A stretch of DNA of 64,000 nt, from assembly GCF_000282095.2 (NCBI RefSeq), contig NZ_AKKC02000002.1, forward strand, positions 496,001-560,000, given 5' to 3'. The number at the start of each line of letters is the position of its first letter. Within the stretch, counting starts at the first letter, position 1. Positions 1-9,842 of the stretch are shown here, in pieces. The stretch comes from Rhizobium sp. CF080. GTDB taxonomy: Bacteria > Pseudomonadota > Alphaproteobacteria > Rhizobiales > Rhizobiaceae. Position numbers and translations under genes: made by a program. The notes below the pieces were generated by a model, which saw only the letters and a list, made by a program, of their open reading frames with translations, was not told the origin of the DNA and made no database searches.

Positions 1-151
1 TCCAGATCACCGCGTATCGGGCCTGCGAAAGATCGACACCCGGATCGGAAGCGCGCAGCACCTGGCGACCGGCGAACGCATTGGCAAGTGCTGCATCGAT
101 CTCGCGGCGTTCGAACTTGAGATCGATGACGACCGGATGTTTGGCGGGCAT
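1..151 (-). CDS. D-2-hydroxyacid dehydrogenase, N-terminal fragment (GhrA-like, partial)
   Basis: Only the first 50 codons lie in the window; the gene runs off the left edge. The ATG at 151 opens a frame beginning MPAKHPVVIDLKF and reaching DLSQARYAVIW. The spacing of this start to a motif of the YAVIW type resembles the N-terminus of glyoxylate/hydroxypyruvate reductase A proteins of rhizobia, which are NAD(P)-dependent cytosolic 2-hydroxyacid dehydrogenases. It follows yejF by 27 bp on the same strand, so it is probably the last gene of the yej transcription unit. The catalytic and nucleotide-binding parts are outside the window, so the family is inferred from a short stretch only. Confidence 0.5.
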   Translation of the reverse strand, partial: MPAKHPVVIDLKFERREIDAALANAFAGRQVLRASDPGVDLSQARYAVIW

Positions 152-178
152 GGACGGATTGACCTTGATTATTGGGAA

Positions 179-1807
179 CTATTGATTGAGGGCTTCGGTT
201 TCGACCGCTTCGAGATGGAAGGCGGCCGCCATCAGCGCGCGGGTATAATCCTGTTTCGGCGCCTGGAAGATCTGGTCGGCGGGACCTTCTTCCACCACCT
301 TGCCGAGCCGCATGACGATCACGTGGTTGGCGAGCGTCTTCACGACCTTCAGATCGTGGCTGATGAAGAGATAGGCGAGATCATGCTTCTTCTGCAGGTC
401 GCGCAAGAGATCGACAACCTGCGCCTGGACGGTCATGTCGAGCGCAGATGTCGGCTCGTCGAGCATCACGAAACGCGGTTTCAGCACCATGGCGCGGGCA
501 ATCGCGATACGCTGGCGCTGGCCACCGGAAAATTCGTGCGGATAACGCCATCGGGTCGCGGGATCGAGACCGACCTCGGCCAAAGCCCAGGCGACGCGCT
601 CGTCCCGGCCATCGGCGGAGAGCGACCTTTCGTGGACCTTGAGCCCTTCGGCGACGATATCGCCGACCGACATGCGGGGGCTCAGCGATCCATAGGGATC
701 CTGGAAGACCACCTGCAGACGGTCGCGGAACGGGCGCATCTCCTTGAAGGAGAACTTGTCGATATCCGTTCCGACGAAGGCGATGCGGCCCTGCGAGGAG
801 ATGAGCCTTGCAAGCGCGAGACCGAGCGTCGTCTTGCCGGAGCCGGATTCGCCGACAACGCCGAGCGTCTCGCCGGCGCGCAGTTGCAGATCGACACCAT
901 CGACGGCCTTCACATGATCGACCACCCTGCGCAGAAAACCCGCCTTGATGGGAAACCAGACGCGGATGTCCTTGCCTTCCATCACCACCGGCTTGGACGG
1001 ATCGGCCGGAGGCGGCTCGCCGCGGGGCTCGGAGGAGAGCAGATGGCGCGTATAGGTGTGCTGCGGATTGGCAAAGACGTCCTCCACCGTGCCGGTCTCG
1101 ACGATCTTGCCCTTGGTCATGACGCAGACGCGATCGGCGAACTTGCGGACGATACCGAGGTCATGGGTGATGAACAGCATGGACATGCCGTGCTCGCCCT
1201 TCAGGCCGCGCAGAAGGTCGAGAATCTGCGCCTGCACGGTAACGTCGAGCGCGGTGGTCGGTTCGTCGGCGATCAGCAGTTTCGGGCGGTTGGCGAGCGC
1301 CATGGCGATCATCACACGCTGGCGCTGACCGCCGGAAAGCTCGTGCGGATAGGCTTTCAGACGCTTTTCCGGCTCGCGTATGCCGACCTGGTTCAGGAGT
1401 TCGAGGGTGCGGATACGCACTGCCTGGCCGTTCATTCCGTGATGGAGCTCGAGAATCTCGCCGATCTGCTTTTCGATCGAGTGAAGCGGGTTGAGCGAGG
1501 TCATCGGCTCCTGGAAGATCATCGTGACGTCGTTGCCGCGCACGTGGCGCAGTTCCGGCTCAGACGCCTTCAGCAGGTCCTTGCCGTCGAACAGGATCTG
1601 GCCCGACGGGTGGCTGGCGGAGGGATAGGGCAGCAGCTTGAGGATGGAATTGGCCGTCACCGACTTGCCGGAGCCGGATTCCCCCACCAGCGCCATCACC
1701 TCGCCGGGGTGGATGTCGAAGGAGACCCGGTCGACGGCGATCGAGGTATCGCCGCCCTGATGGAAGGCGACGGAGAGATCGCGAACGGAAAGAAGCGGCT
1801 CTGTCAT
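179..1807 (-). CDS. yejF: Peptide/microcin C-type ABC transporter, fused double ATPase (YejF)
   Basis: ATP-hydrolysing subunit of a YejABEF importer, which takes up oligopeptides (and in enterobacteria microcin C) through the inner membrane. The 542-residue protein has two ABC domains in one chain. Each has a Walker [10 protein letters not shown] (near residues 41 and 320), an ABC signature (LSGGQRQR and FSGGQRQR) and a Walker B ending in DEPT. This is the normal length for YejF. The ATG at 1807-1805 overlaps the TGA of the upstream PIN-toxin gene (1806-1804) as ATGA, so translation is probably coupled to that gene. In a typical yej operon yejF directly follows yejE; here about 0.85 kb of toxin-antitoxin DNA separates them. 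Confidence 0.93.
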   Translation of the reverse strand: MTEPLLSVRDLSVAFHQGGDTSIAVDRVSFDIHPGEVMALVGESGSGKSVTANSILKLLPYPSASHPSGQILFDGKDLLKASEPELRHVRGNDVTMIFQEPMTSLNPLHSIEKQIGEILELHHGMNGQAVRIRTLELLNQVGIREPEKRLKAYPHELSGGQRQRVMIAMALANRPKLLIADEPTTALDVTVQAQILDLLRGLKGEHGMSMLFITHDLGIVRKFADRVCVMTKGKIVETGTVEDVFANPQHTYTRHLLSSEPRGEPPPADPSKPVVMEGKDIRVWFPIKAGFLRRVVDHVKAVDGVDLQLRAGETLGVVGESGSGKTTLGLALARLISSQGRIAFVGTDIDKFSFKEMRPFRDRLQVVFQDPYGSLSPRMSVGDIVAEGLKVHERSLSADGRDERVAWALAEVGLDPATRWRYPHEFSGGQRQRIAIARAMVLKPRFVMLDEPTSALDMTVQAQVVDLLRDLQKKHDLAYLFISHDLKVVKTLANHVIVMRLGKVVEEGPADQIFQAPKQDYTRALMAAAFHLEAVETEALNQ

Positions 1808-2301
1808 CGGCCCAGGCTTTCGATGAGGGAACGGAGCGTCGTTTCGTCTGGCCGAAGGACGGTTAAAGGTGAGCTACTTTTCGTCAGACCGAAGCGGAAA
1901 TGCGTAATTTCGTAGATGTTTTTCAGGCCCATATCGGCGGTAAGCATGTGCGTACAGCCGGCTCCGAATGCGGTAGAAATATGGATCGAGTCCGGAAGCT
2001 TCAGCCCCACGTTTTGAGATCTTAGGATCGCGGCGTACCATAGCATCTGCCTGCCAACGGGGAGCACTTCGAGCCATTCGTTTGTTTGAATCAGCCCTTC
2101 ATATTTGTCGATGGCGCTATCATTTCCGTCTCGGTACGGTTTGACCAACAATTCGGACAATGTCAGTTCGCTAGTGGCGAAACGCTGAGAATGGTCGTCT
2201 ATCGAAAGAAGACTGCCCAACGCGGCGCTGATTTCGCTGTTGTTCTCAAATGCCAGAATGAAGATATTCGTATCGAGATAGATTTTTCCGAGCCCGTGCA
2301 T
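1804..2301 (-). CDS. PIN-domain toxin (VapC-like) inserted in the yej operon
   Basis: Predicted PIN-fold ribonuclease, the toxin half of a type II toxin-antitoxin pair. The acidic residues expected for the metal site are visible: D in YLDTNIF at the start, E in LSELL, D in LPDSIHI and D in LTADMGL. At about 165 residues it fits the PIN family. The start chosen (ATG at 2301) overlaps the antitoxin stop as TGATG; an alternative ATG four codons upstream (2313) is possible. Its own stop overlaps the yejF start. Base composition is visibly lower in GC than in yejE and yejF, which suggests later acquisition. The RNA target cannot be read from the sequence. Confidence 0.85.
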   Translation of the reverse strand: MHGLGKIYLDTNIFILAFENNSEISAALGSLLSIDDHSQRFATSELTLSELLVKPYRDGNDSAIDKYEGLIQTNEWLEVLPVGRQMLWYAAILRSQNVGLKLPDSIHISTAFGAGCTHMLTADMGLKNIYEITHFRFGLTKSSSPLTVLRPDETTLRSLIESLGR

Positions 2302-2597
2302 CAATCTTCCCATTCATCGCGTAATTCGCGTATGCGGGAGACAGCTTCTTCGACGCTGACAGACGGCCTGCCTTCAGCCTTGTATTTCCTGATGGCTTCC
2401 AGCGTATCTGCAATGCTCATCGGCTTTCGCTCGACCATCGGGAAATCCTTGAAACCGGGATATCTGCCGATATCGTTTTGTATCGCGGCATCTTCCACCT
2501 CAACAACGATCTTCACGGTCGCGTCAGCCGCCAGTCCCTCCCGCAGATCCTCGGGAAGATTGGCGACTGGATAGTGCTCTCTGACGATCTTGTTCAT
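2301..2597 (-). CDS. Antitoxin paired with the PIN toxin
   Basis: A 98-residue protein beginning MNKIVREHYPVANLPEDLR, an N-terminal pattern seen in small rhizobial antitoxins, followed by a charged helical C-terminal half (EAIRKYKAEGR and RIRELRDEWED) of the sort that wraps a PIN toxin. It would bind and neutralise the toxin and probably repress its own promoter. It lies immediately upstream of and overlaps the toxin, the usual antitoxin-first order. It follows yejE by 63 bp, which could hold a separate promoter, though I see no convincing -35/-10 pair. The function is inferred from the arrangement more than from a diagnostic motif. Confidence 0.75.
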   Translation of the reverse strand: MNKIVREHYPVANLPEDLREGLAADATVKIVVEVEDAAIQNDIGRYPGFKDFPMVERKPMSIADTLEAIRKYKAEGRPSVSVEEAVSRIRELRDEWED

Positions 2598-2660
2598 GGC
2601 GTCACGCTCGCTGGCATACCCGATAATCTAGCGCATCCCTCGCGCAATTACGACCCGCAC

Positions 2661-3809
2661 TCACCCAAACGTCTTTCTCGGATCGAAGGCATCGCGTACC
2701 GCTTCCCCAATGAAGATCAGCAATGACAGCATGATGGACATGGTGAAGAAGGCGGAGAAGCCGAGCCAGGGCGCCTGCAGGTTGTTCTTGCCCTGAGAAA
2801 TCATCTCGCCGAGCGACGGGGAGCCGGGCGGCAGGCCGAAACCCAGGAAGTCCAGCGAGGTCAGCGTGGCGATCGAACCCGACAGGATGAAGGGCAGGAA
2901 GGTCAGCGTCGCGACCATGGCGTTCGGCAGGAGATGCCGGGACATGATCGTCCAGTTGCCGACGCCGAGCGCGCGGGCGGCGCGGACATATTCGAAATTG
3001 CGGGCCCGCAGGAATTCGGCGCGCACCACGCCGACGAAACCGACCCAGGAGAAAAGCAGGAGGATGCCGAGCAGGACGAAGAAGCCGGGCGGCAGGATCG
3101 AGGCGATGATCAGCAGGATGTAGAGAACCGGCATGGACGACCAGATCTCGATGAAACGCTGCATCAGAAGGTCCGTCCATCCCCCGAAATAGCCCTGCAC
3201 CGCGCCGGCCGTCACACCGATCACCGCCGAGCAGATCGTCAGCACCAGGCCGAACAGGACCGAGATGCGGAAGCCGTAGATCATGCGGGCGACGACGTCG
3301 CGCGCCTGGTCGTCGGTACCGAGCCAGTTGAGGTTGCCGAGCATGCAGTTGGGGTCCTGATCCTTTTGCGGATAGGCGGCGCAACGATCCGCCTTCTCCA
3401 TCAGCCAGAAGGGCTCGGTCGGGGCGGAATGGGGTATGTTGGAATTGACGGTCTGGTAGGAATACCGGATCGGCGGCCAGACCATCCAGCCGTTGCCTTC
3501 GATCTCCTGCTGGATGTAGTCGGAACGGTAATCGGTCGTCGCCAGGAAGCCGCCGAACTTTTCCTCCGGATAATCGACCAGGACCGGATAAAGGATTTCG
3601 CCCTTGTAAGAGGCGATGATCGGCCGGTCGTTGGCGATGAGTTCCGCAAACAGGCTGAGGACGAAAAGGACCATGAACAGCCAGAAGGACCAATAACCGC
3701 GCCGGTTGGCGCGGAAATTGGCGAGCCGCCGCCGGTTGGTTGGCGTGATCCACGGCCGCTTCCGCGGCGGCGCCGTCTGCACGGCGGTCTTTGCGGCGGT
3801 TGCCTCCAT
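2661..3809 (-). CDS. yejE: Peptide ABC transporter permease (YejE)
   Basis: Second membrane subunit of the YejABEF importer. The ATG at 3809 starts [15 protein letters not shown], giving 382 residues. The frame is open further upstream, but that part overlaps yejB and is not protein-like. A first membrane helix (YWSFWLFMVLFVLSLFAEL) is followed by a periplasmic stretch of about 130 residues. The BPD_transp_1 domain comes next, with the EAA-type loop (EFLRARNFEYVRAARALGV) that docks to YejF, and the last helix ends in AVRDAFDPRKTFG. The start codon overlaps the yejB stop (TGATG), so the two permeases are translationally coupled. The next transporter gene, yejF, is displaced by the toxin-antitoxin insertion. 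Confidence 0.92.
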   Translation of the reverse strand: MEATAAKTAVQTAPPRKRPWITPTNRRRLANFRANRRGYWSFWLFMVLFVLSLFAELIANDRPIIASYKGEILYPVLVDYPEEKFGGFLATTDYRSDYIQQEIEGNGWMVWPPIRYSYQTVNSNIPHSAPTEPFWLMEKADRCAAYPQKDQDPNCMLGNLNWLGTDDQARDVVARMIYGFRISVLFGLVLTICSAVIGVTAGAVQGYFGGWTDLLMQRFIEIWSSMPVLYILLIIASILPPGFFVLLGILLLFSWVGFVGVVRAEFLRARNFEYVRAARALGVGNWTIMSRHLLPNAMVATLTFLPFILSGSIATLTSLDFLGFGLPPGSPSLGEMISQGKNNLQAPWLGFSAFFTMSIMLSLLIFIGEAVRDAFDPRKTFG

Positions 3810-4894
3810 CAGACATCCCTCCGCTCGAAATCGATGCGCGGATCGATCCAGGTATAGATCAGGTCGGAAATCAGGCTGACGAACAGGCCCATCAGCGAGA
3901 AGATGTAGAGCGTGCCGAAGACGATCGGATAGTCGCGGTTGACGATTGCGAGATAACCAAGGCGACCCAGCCCATCCAGCGAGAAGATGTTCTCGATCAG
4001 CAGCGAGCCGGTGAAGAAGGCGGAAATGAAGGCGCCGGGAAAGCCGGCGATGACGATCAGCATGGCGTTGCGGAAGACGTGGCCGTAGAGCACCTGCCGC
4101 TCGTTGAGGCCCTTGGCGCGCGCCGTCGTCACATACTGTTTCTTGATCTCGTCGATGAACGAGTTCTTGGTCAAAAGCGTGGTGGTGGCGAAAGCCGAAA
4201 GCGACATGGCGATCAACGGCAATGTCAGATGCCAGAAATAGTCGATGATCTTTTCCCACCAGGAGAGCTCAGAAAAATTGTCCGAAACCAGACCGCGCAG
4301 CGGGAACCAGTCGAAGAAGGAACCGCCCGCGAAAAGCACGATCAGCAGGATGCCGAACAGGAAGCTCGGCACCGCATAACCGATGACGATCGCACCGGAG
4401 GTCCAGACATCGAAGGTCGAGCCATCCTTGACCGCCTTGCGGATGCCCAAGGGAATCGAGATCAGGTAGGAGACAATCAGGATCCAGAAGCCGAGCGAGA
4501 TCGATACCGGCATCTTGTCGATGATGAGATCCAGGACCGAGGTATTGCGGAAGAAGCTCTCGCCGAAATCGAAGCGAATGTAATTCCACATCATGTCGAG
4601 AAATCGCGTCAGCGGCGGCTTGTCGAAACCGAACTGCTTCTCGAGCTTGGCGATGAATTCCGGATCGAGGCCCTGGGCACCGCGGTAACGGCTTTCATCG
4701 CCGCCGCCTTGTTGCTGGAGGACGTCGCCGCCCCCGCCGGAAAGCCGGTCGCCGGTATCCTGGCCCTGGATCTGGGCAATCACCTGCTCGACAGGCCCGC
4801 CCGGGGCGAACTGCACGACAAGGAACGAAATCGCCATGATGCCGACGATGGTCGGTATCATCAGCAGGAGACGGCGGAGAATATAGGCGCCCAT
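3809..4894 (-). CDS. yejB: Peptide ABC transporter permease (YejB)
   Basis: First permease of the YejABEF importer, 361 residues. It opens with the canonical [20 protein letters not shown] helix of DppB/OppB-type permeases. A glycine/glutamine-rich periplasmic segment follows (around residues 45-70, with [15 protein letters not shown]), then the permease core with the ATPase-contact loop [20 protein letters not shown]. It ends in [12 protein letters not shown]. It overlaps yejE by the TGATG arrangement and lies 145 bp downstream of yejA. The long Gly/Gln run is an odd low-complexity insert, but similar loops occur in rhizobial YejB proteins, so I read it as normal. Confidence 0.92.
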   Translation of the reverse strand: MGAYILRRLLLMIPTIVGIMAISFLVVQFAPGGPVEQVIAQIQGQDTGDRLSGGGGDVLQQQGGGDESRYRGAQGLDPEFIAKLEKQFGFDKPPLTRFLDMMWNYIRFDFGESFFRNTSVLDLIIDKMPVSISLGFWILIVSYLISIPLGIRKAVKDGSTFDVWTSGAIVIGYAVPSFLFGILLIVLFAGGSFFDWFPLRGLVSDNFSELSWWEKIIDYFWHLTLPLIAMSLSAFATTTLLTKNSFIDEIKKQYVTTARAKGLNERQVLYGHVFRNAMLIVIAGFPGAFISAFFTGSLLIENIFSLDGLGRLGYLAIVNRDYPIVFGTLYIFSLMGLFVSLISDLIYTWIDPRIDFERRDV

Positions 4895-5039
4895 CAGAGC
4901 TCCCTGCCTGGCGTACCGGCGTTCGTCTCAGCGCATATCCCAATGCCGATCAAATGGCTCTTTCCTCTTTTCCGGTGCGAATCATATGGGTTCATTTGGA
5001 ACAGGTGCCGGTCGGCGGCGCAAGTCCGCGCTTAATCCT

Positions 5040-6878
5040 TCACTTCGCAGGACTTTTGGCCGACCAGGTCTCGGGGAAACCTATGCTGTATTCCGGCAGT
5101 CTCTGCGGATGCGTGATGCGGTTCCAGTAGGCGATCCTCGCTTCGCCGGAATAGAACATCGGGACCACATAGTGGTTGGCGAGCAGCACACGGTCCATCG
5201 CCTTGATGGCCGCCACCTGATCTTCCCGGTTCGGCGCGAAGGTGATCATGGTGATCAGCTGATCCACCGCGGGATCGGCGATGCCAGCATAGTTGCGTGA
5301 TCCAGGCCGGTTGACGGAGGCCGATCCCCAGTAGTCCCCCTGCTCGTTGCCGGGGTTCATGGTTTGCGCCCACACCCCGTACATCATGTCGTAATCAAAG
5401 CTGCGGATGCGATTGATGTATTGCGATGCGTCCACTGTTCGCAGCCGGGCGTCGATGCCGATTTTCTTGAGGCTCGTCACGTAGGGCAGCACGGTGCGTT
5501 CCTGCGACTGGCTGCTCAAGAGTATTTCGAAGCCCAGGGGCTGCCCGGTCTTCGCATTGACCATCCGGTTGCCCTTCAGCTCCCAGCCCGCCTCCTTCAG
5601 CAGGTTGATTGCCGTCCGCAGGTTATCGCGCACCTTGTTCGGGTCGCCGCCGACAGGATTGGTGTACGGGGTGTTGAAGACCCGCGCCGGGACCTTGTCC
5701 TTCAATCCGTTGAGGATCTCCAGCTCTTTTCCCTGCGGCAGGCCGGAGGACGCAAGCTCGGTGCCCCAGAAGAAGCTGTCGACCCGCTTCAGGCCACCAT
5801 AGGCAAGGTTCTTGTTAAGATCCTCGAAGTCGTAGGCGTAGTTCAGCGCCTCTCGGACCCGCGCATCCTTGAAGATGTCGCGCCGCATATTCGGAACGAA
5901 AGCCTGCATGACGCCGACAGCCTTGAACGGGTTGGTCAGCGCCTCCTTGGTTACCCGCCCGTCCTTCACCGCATCGAAATCGTAACGCGTGACCCAGCGG
6001 CTCGAACTGTTTTCCTGGCGGTAATCGAGCGTGCCGGCCCGGAAGGCCTCGAATTCCACGTCGGCATCCGCAAAATAGGTATAGCTGATCGTCCGGAAGT
6101 TATACTGACCGAGATTGATCGGCAGATTCTTGCCCCAATAATCGTCGCGCAGTTCGTAACGGATGGTGGAGCCGGGCTGAACGGCCCCGATCTTGTAGGG
6201 ACCGGACCCCATAGGCGGCTCCAGCGTGGTGCGGGAAATGTCGCGCTGCCTGCCCTGTGCATCCTTGCCTTCCCACCAATGCTTCGGCAGGATCGGGAAG
6301 TCGCCAACGATCGAGGGCAGTTCGCGATTGTTCTTCTCGTCGAAGCGGAAGGTCACTTCGCGATCGCCGGTCTTTTCGGCAGCAGTGACATGGCGATAGT
6401 AGCCGGAATAGAGGGCGCTGTGCTCCTTCAGCTTCTCCAGGCTGAAGATCACGTCTTCCGGAGTGACCGGCTGGCCGTCAGCCCATTTCGCCTCCTGCCT
6501 CAGCCGGAACGTCACCGAAGATACATCGTCCGGATAGGACACGGCCTCGGCCAAAAGGCCATAGGTGCCGAAAACCTCGTCCTCCGACCGCTTCATGAGC
6601 GTGTCGTAGATTATGCTGGCACCTGCGGCCACGGCACCCCTGTCGATCACCAGATTGAGGTTGTCGAACGTGCCCTCATCGCCGAGATGCAGTTCGCCGG
6701 CCTTCGGCGCGTTCGCATCGACATAGGGAAGCTGCTTGAAGTCTTCCGGCAGCTTCAGGTCACCAATGACAGCCATGCCATGCCGCCATTTCGGCTCCTG
6801 GGCCGTCGCCGCCGATGTCCCCAGGGACATTGCAGTGAGAGCGATCGCGAAGCCTACCTTCAGCCGAGCCAAGACCAT
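5040..6878 (-). CDS. yejA: Periplasmic solute-binding protein of the peptide ABC transporter (YejA)
   Basis: Extracytoplasmic substrate-binding protein (SBP_bac_5 fold) delivering peptides to YejBE. It has 612 residues with a clear signal peptide (MVLARLKVGFAIALTAMS, cleavage near TAATA-QEPKW). The conserved opening lobe contains MKRSEDEVFGTYGLLAEAV and VTFRLRQEAKWADGQPVTPEDV. A purine-rich ribosome site (AAGGGGTAAGG) sits just before the ATG at 6878, so this is the first gene of the operon. The 190 bp to the divergent mepA would hold its promoter. It matches the length and pattern of alphaproteobacterial YejA/ABC-type oligopeptide binding proteins. Confidence 0.93.
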   Translation of the reverse strand: MVLARLKVGFAIALTAMSLGTSAATAQEPKWRHGMAVIGDLKLPEDFKQLPYVDANAPKAGELHLGDEGTFDNLNLVIDRGAVAAGASIIYDTLMKRSEDEVFGTYGLLAEAVSYPDDVSSVTFRLRQEAKWADGQPVTPEDVIFSLEKLKEHSALYSGYYRHVTAAEKTGDREVTFRFDEKNNRELPSIVGDFPILPKHWWEGKDAQGRQRDISRTTLEPPMGSGPYKIGAVQPGSTIRYELRDDYWGKNLPINLGQYNFRTISYTYFADADVEFEAFRAGTLDYRQENSSSRWVTRYDFDAVKDGRVTKEALTNPFKAVGVMQAFVPNMRRDIFKDARVREALNYAYDFEDLNKNLAYGGLKRVDSFFWGTELASSGLPQGKELEILNGLKDKVPARVFNTPYTNPVGGDPNKVRDNLRTAINLLKEAGWELKGNRMVNAKTGQPLGFEILLSSQSQERTVLPYVTSLKKIGIDARLRTVDASQYINRIRSFDYDMMYGVWAQTMNPGNEQGDYWGSASVNRPGSRNYAGIADPAVDQLITMITFAPNREDQVAAIKAMDRVLLANHYVVPMFYSGEARIAYWNRITHPQRLPEYSIGFPETWSAKSPAK

Positions 6879-7069
6879 ACCTTACCCCTTGCGAGTTTCT
6901 TTGTTGCGCTGAAGCATAGGGCAAAAGGCGGCAAAAAACAGGAGTTCCAAACTCACATCCGATTTATCGGCGGTTTATCTTCCGGAAAATCGGCTGGGCC
7001 ACCACCATCTCCATTTCACCAAAATCCTGTTTCACGTTAGTTTGAAAGCGATCAGGTGATTTGCGGCGG

Positions 7070-8134
7070 ATGGGCATGAAATCGATTTCGGGTACAATTC
7101 TGCGACTGACGGTGACCGCGCTTCTGTGCGGCAGCTTCACCGGCTCAGCGGCAGCGCAGGAAGGCACGCCAGCGAAACAGATTTTCGGGGGGATGAGGCT
7201 TCCGAGCAAGGCGGAGGCGGAGCCGCTCGGCTTCTATGCAAAGGGCTGCATGTCGGGCGCCGTGGCGCTGCCGACCGATGGGCCGACCTGGCAGGCGATG
7301 CGCCTTTCGCGCAACCGCCGCTGGGGCAATCCGGAGATGATCGCGCTGCTCGAACAGTTCTCCGGCGACGCCGCAAGGCTCGGCTGGGGTTCCGGCATTC
7401 TCGTCGGCGACATTTCGCAGCCGCGCGGCGGTCCGATGATCAACGGCCATTCCTCGCATCAGATCGGCCTCGATGCGGATATCTGGTTCACCCCGAAGCC
7501 AGCCCAACCGTTGACCGTGCAGCAGCGCGAAAGCCTGCCGTTCACCTCCATGCTCGACAAGAGCAAGTTCCTCACCGTCGACCCCAGCCGCTGGACCAGC
7601 ACCCACGCCAAGCTCGTCATGCAGGCGGCGAGCTATCCGCAGGTGGAGCGCGTCTTCGTCAACCCGGCGATCAAGAAGAAGCTCTGCGAAACCTGGACCG
7701 GCGACCGGAACCTGCTCGGCAAGGTGCGGCCGATCTACGGCCATGACGAACATTTCCATATCCGCATCTCCTGCCCGCCGGGTTCCTCGACCTGCCAGAA
7801 ACAGGCCGCGGTGCCGAAGGGGGACGACTGCAACAGCAAGGGGTTTGCCTGGTGGTTCACCAAGGAGCCGTGGGCGCCACCGCCGAAGCCGGACCCGAAC
7901 AAGAAACCGGTCAAGCCACGCCAGGTGATGCTCTCCGACCTGCCGAAGGCCTGTGCGGCGGTTATCGCCGCTCCTGCGCGTTCCGAAGAAGACGCGACTT
8001 TCGGCGGCAGCGCGATGGCCTATACGGCACAGCCGGCCGCATCGGCGCCGGCCAAGAATATCGATGCAATCATCAACGATCCGCCGCCCGCATCCGACGA
8101 CGTGCCGGTTCCGACGCCGCGCCCGCTGCAATAG
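7070..8134 (+). CDS. mepA: Penicillin-insensitive murein endopeptidase (MepA, M74)
   Basis: Periplasmic zinc peptidase that cuts D-Ala-mDAP cross-links in peptidoglycan. After a signal peptide (ending SAAAQEG) the M74 domain carries the metal motif HSSHQIGLDADIW and the downstream DEHFHIR, which supply the His/Asp ligands. Six or more cysteines (CMSG, CETW, CPPGSSTC, DDCNS) fit the disulphide-rich family. The C-terminal 70 residues are Pro/Ala-rich and probably disordered. Starts are possible at TTG 7061, ATG 7070 and ATG 7076; I prefer 7070 because AGGTGA lies 11 bp upstream. It is divergent from yejA and monocistronic in appearance. Confidence 0.9.
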   Translation: MGMKSISGTILRLTVTALLCGSFTGSAAAQEGTPAKQIFGGMRLPSKAEAEPLGFYAKGCMSGAVALPTDGPTWQAMRLSRNRRWGNPEMIALLEQFSGDAARLGWGSGILVGDISQPRGGPMINGHSSHQIGLDADIWFTPKPAQPLTVQQRESLPFTSMLDKSKFLTVDPSRWTSTHAKLVMQAASYPQVERVFVNPAIKKKLCETWTGDRNLLGKVRPIYGHDEHFHIRISCPPGSSTCQKQAAVPKGDDCNSKGFAWWFTKEPWAPPPKPDPNKKPVKPRQVMLSDLPKACAAVIAAPARSEEDATFGGSAMAYTAQPAASAPAKNIDAIINDPPPASDDVPVPTPRPLQ

Positions 8135-8254
8135 TTTTAGGATGAGGCCGGCAATCGAAAACGCTGGCCTCTCCGCTACCTTCCCAAGAGCGAAGCGGCA
8201 CGCTAGAACGCGTTACAAATCGATTGAAAACCGTTCTGGCGAGGACACCCAATC

Positions 8255-8635
8255 ATGTCGGCCAAGCCCTGCATCGCGTTGATCGCACACGACCAGAAGA
8301 AGAATGACATGGCGGATTTCGCCCGCCATCACCAGGTGGCGCTGTCGCGGTTCCGCATCGTCGCCACCGGCACGACCGGCGGCCGGGTTCAGGATGCCTG
8401 TCCGGGCCTCGAAGTGACGCGGCTGAAGAGCGGCCCGCTCGGCGGCGACCAGCAGATCGGCGCGATGATTGCCACCGGCGAGGTCGACATGCTGGTGTTC
8501 TTCATCGACCCCTTGAGCGCGCTTCCCCATGATGTCGACGTCAAGGCGCTGACGCGGCTTGCGACCGTCTACGACATTCCGATGGCGCTCAACCGCGCCA
8601 CCGCCGAAAAACTCATCGACTTTCAGAAGGACTAA
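8255..8635 (+). CDS. mgsA: Methylglyoxal synthase
   Basis: Converts dihydroxyacetone phosphate to methylglyoxal and phosphate, a phosphate-releasing bypass of lower glycolysis. The 126-residue protein begins [19 protein letters not shown] (the HDxKK substrate loop). It carries the family core [19 protein letters not shown] (with the catalytic Asp) and [18 protein letters not shown]. The length is typical of a short MgsA. The stop lies 8 bp before the glk start, so mgsA and glk are almost certainly co-transcribed; this pairing couples glucose phosphorylation with control of triose-phosphate overflow. Confidence 0.95.
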   Translation: MSAKPCIALIAHDQKKNDMADFARHHQVALSRFRIVATGTTGGRVQDACPGLEVTRLKSGPLGGDQQIGAMIATGEVDMLVFFIDPLSALPHDVDVKALTRLATVYDIPMALNRATAEKLIDFQKD

Positions 8636-8643
8636 GCTTCCCG

Positions 8644-9666
8644 ATGGCCGATAGCATGAAGACCGAAAAGCTGCCTTTTCCGATCCTGATCGGCGATATC
8701 GGCGGCACCAATGCGCGCTTCTCCATCCTCCTCGACGCCTATGCGGAACCGAAGCCGTTTCCGAACGTGCGCACCGCCGACTATCCGACCATCGACGACG
8801 CGATCCAGAAGGTGGTGCTCGATACGAGTTCGGTGCAGCCGCGCTCGGCGATCCTTGCCATCGCGGGGCCGATCGACGGCGACGAGATCGATCTGACCAA
8901 TTGCGACTGGGTGGTGAGGCCGAAGGGTATGATCGCCGATCTCGGTTTCGAGGACGTGCTGGTCGTCAACGATTTCGAAGCGCAGGCGCTCGCGGTTGCG
9001 GCCCTGTCCGACGAATACCGCGAAACGCTCGGCGTCAACAGCCAGCCGCATATGGCATCGCGCGTGGTGCTTGGTCCAGGCACCGGCCTCGGAGTCGCCG
9101 GCCTCGTCTATGCCCGACACATGTGGTTTCCGGTTCCCGGCGAAGGCGGACATGTGGATGTCGGCCCGCGCTCGCAGCGGGATTTCGAGATTTTTCCGCA
9201 TCTCAAGCGCATCGAGGGCCGCGTTTCTGCGGAAGAAATCCTGAGCGGGCGCGGCGTCGTCAACATCTATCAGGCCGTCTGCGTGGCCGACGGCCTGCAG
9301 CCTGCATTTTCCGATCCGGCGGACATCACGGCCCACGGTCTGAACGGCAGCAATTCCCAGGCCGTCGAAACGCTTTCGCTATTTGCCACCTATCTCGGCC
9401 GGGTCGCCGGCGACATGGCGCTGATCTTCATGGCACGCGGCGGCGTTTATCTTGCCGGCGGCATCTCGCAGAAGATCATTCCGGCCCTGAAAGGCCCGGA
9501 ATTCCGCGCCGCCTTCGAGGACAAGGCGCCGCATACGGAGCTGATGAGCACGGTCCCCACCTTCGTGGTGACCCATCCGCAGGCGGCACTCGCCGGTCTT
9601 GCCAGCTTCGCCCGCACACCTTCCGCCTACGGCATCTCGATGGACGGCCGCCGCTGGCAGCGCTAA
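8644..9666 (+). CDS. glk: Glucokinase
   Basis: ATP-dependent glucose kinase of the bacterial Glk family, 340 residues, cytosolic. The phosphate-binding loop [12 protein letters not shown] is near residue 17. The glucose-binding region includes [11 protein letters not shown], the adenosine-side loop is [11 protein letters not shown], and the [10 protein letters not shown] motif is intact. The C-terminal SISQKI-type segment and [17 protein letters not shown] end the fold. It is the second gene of mgsA-glk. The start at 8644 (ATG, followed by a second Met five codons on) is preceded by a weak purine stretch, consistent with translational coupling to mgsA. Confidence 0.94.
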   Translation: MADSMKTEKLPFPILIGDIGGTNARFSILLDAYAEPKPFPNVRTADYPTIDDAIQKVVLDTSSVQPRSAILAIAGPIDGDEIDLTNCDWVVRPKGMIADLGFEDVLVVNDFEAQALAVAALSDEYRETLGVNSQPHMASRVVLGPGTGLGVAGLVYARHMWFPVPGEGGHVDVGPRSQRDFEIFPHLKRIEGRVSAEEILSGRGVVNIYQAVCVADGLQPAFSDPADITAHGLNGSNSQAVETLSLFATYLGRVAGDMALIFMARGGVYLAGGISQKIIPALKGPEFRAAFEDKAPHTELMSTVPTFVVTHPQAALAGLASFARTPSAYGISMDGRRWQR

Positions 9667-9842
9667 TTCAAGGCCTTGCCGCGGATCGAAGCGGACGGGA
9701 TAATCGTGGAGCGCGGGGGCAGTGTCGCTAGAGGCGGCATGCAAGAGATGCTTGCGCAGTGCGCAAGCGGTCTTTACGCTCGCTTCAACAAGCTGTAATC
9801 GCCCCAAAAGACCGACCGACAAAAGCAAGGACTGCGCCGCCC

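Noticed and set aside
137..1915. A 592-codon plus-strand frame over yejF
   Set aside because: Antisense to two clear ABC domains; no ribosome site and non-protein-like composition.
3810..4259. Extending yejE upstream to an ATG at 4259
   Set aside because: The extension overlaps yejB in another frame and is Arg/His-rich without homologous character; the start at 3809 overlaps the yejB stop as expected.
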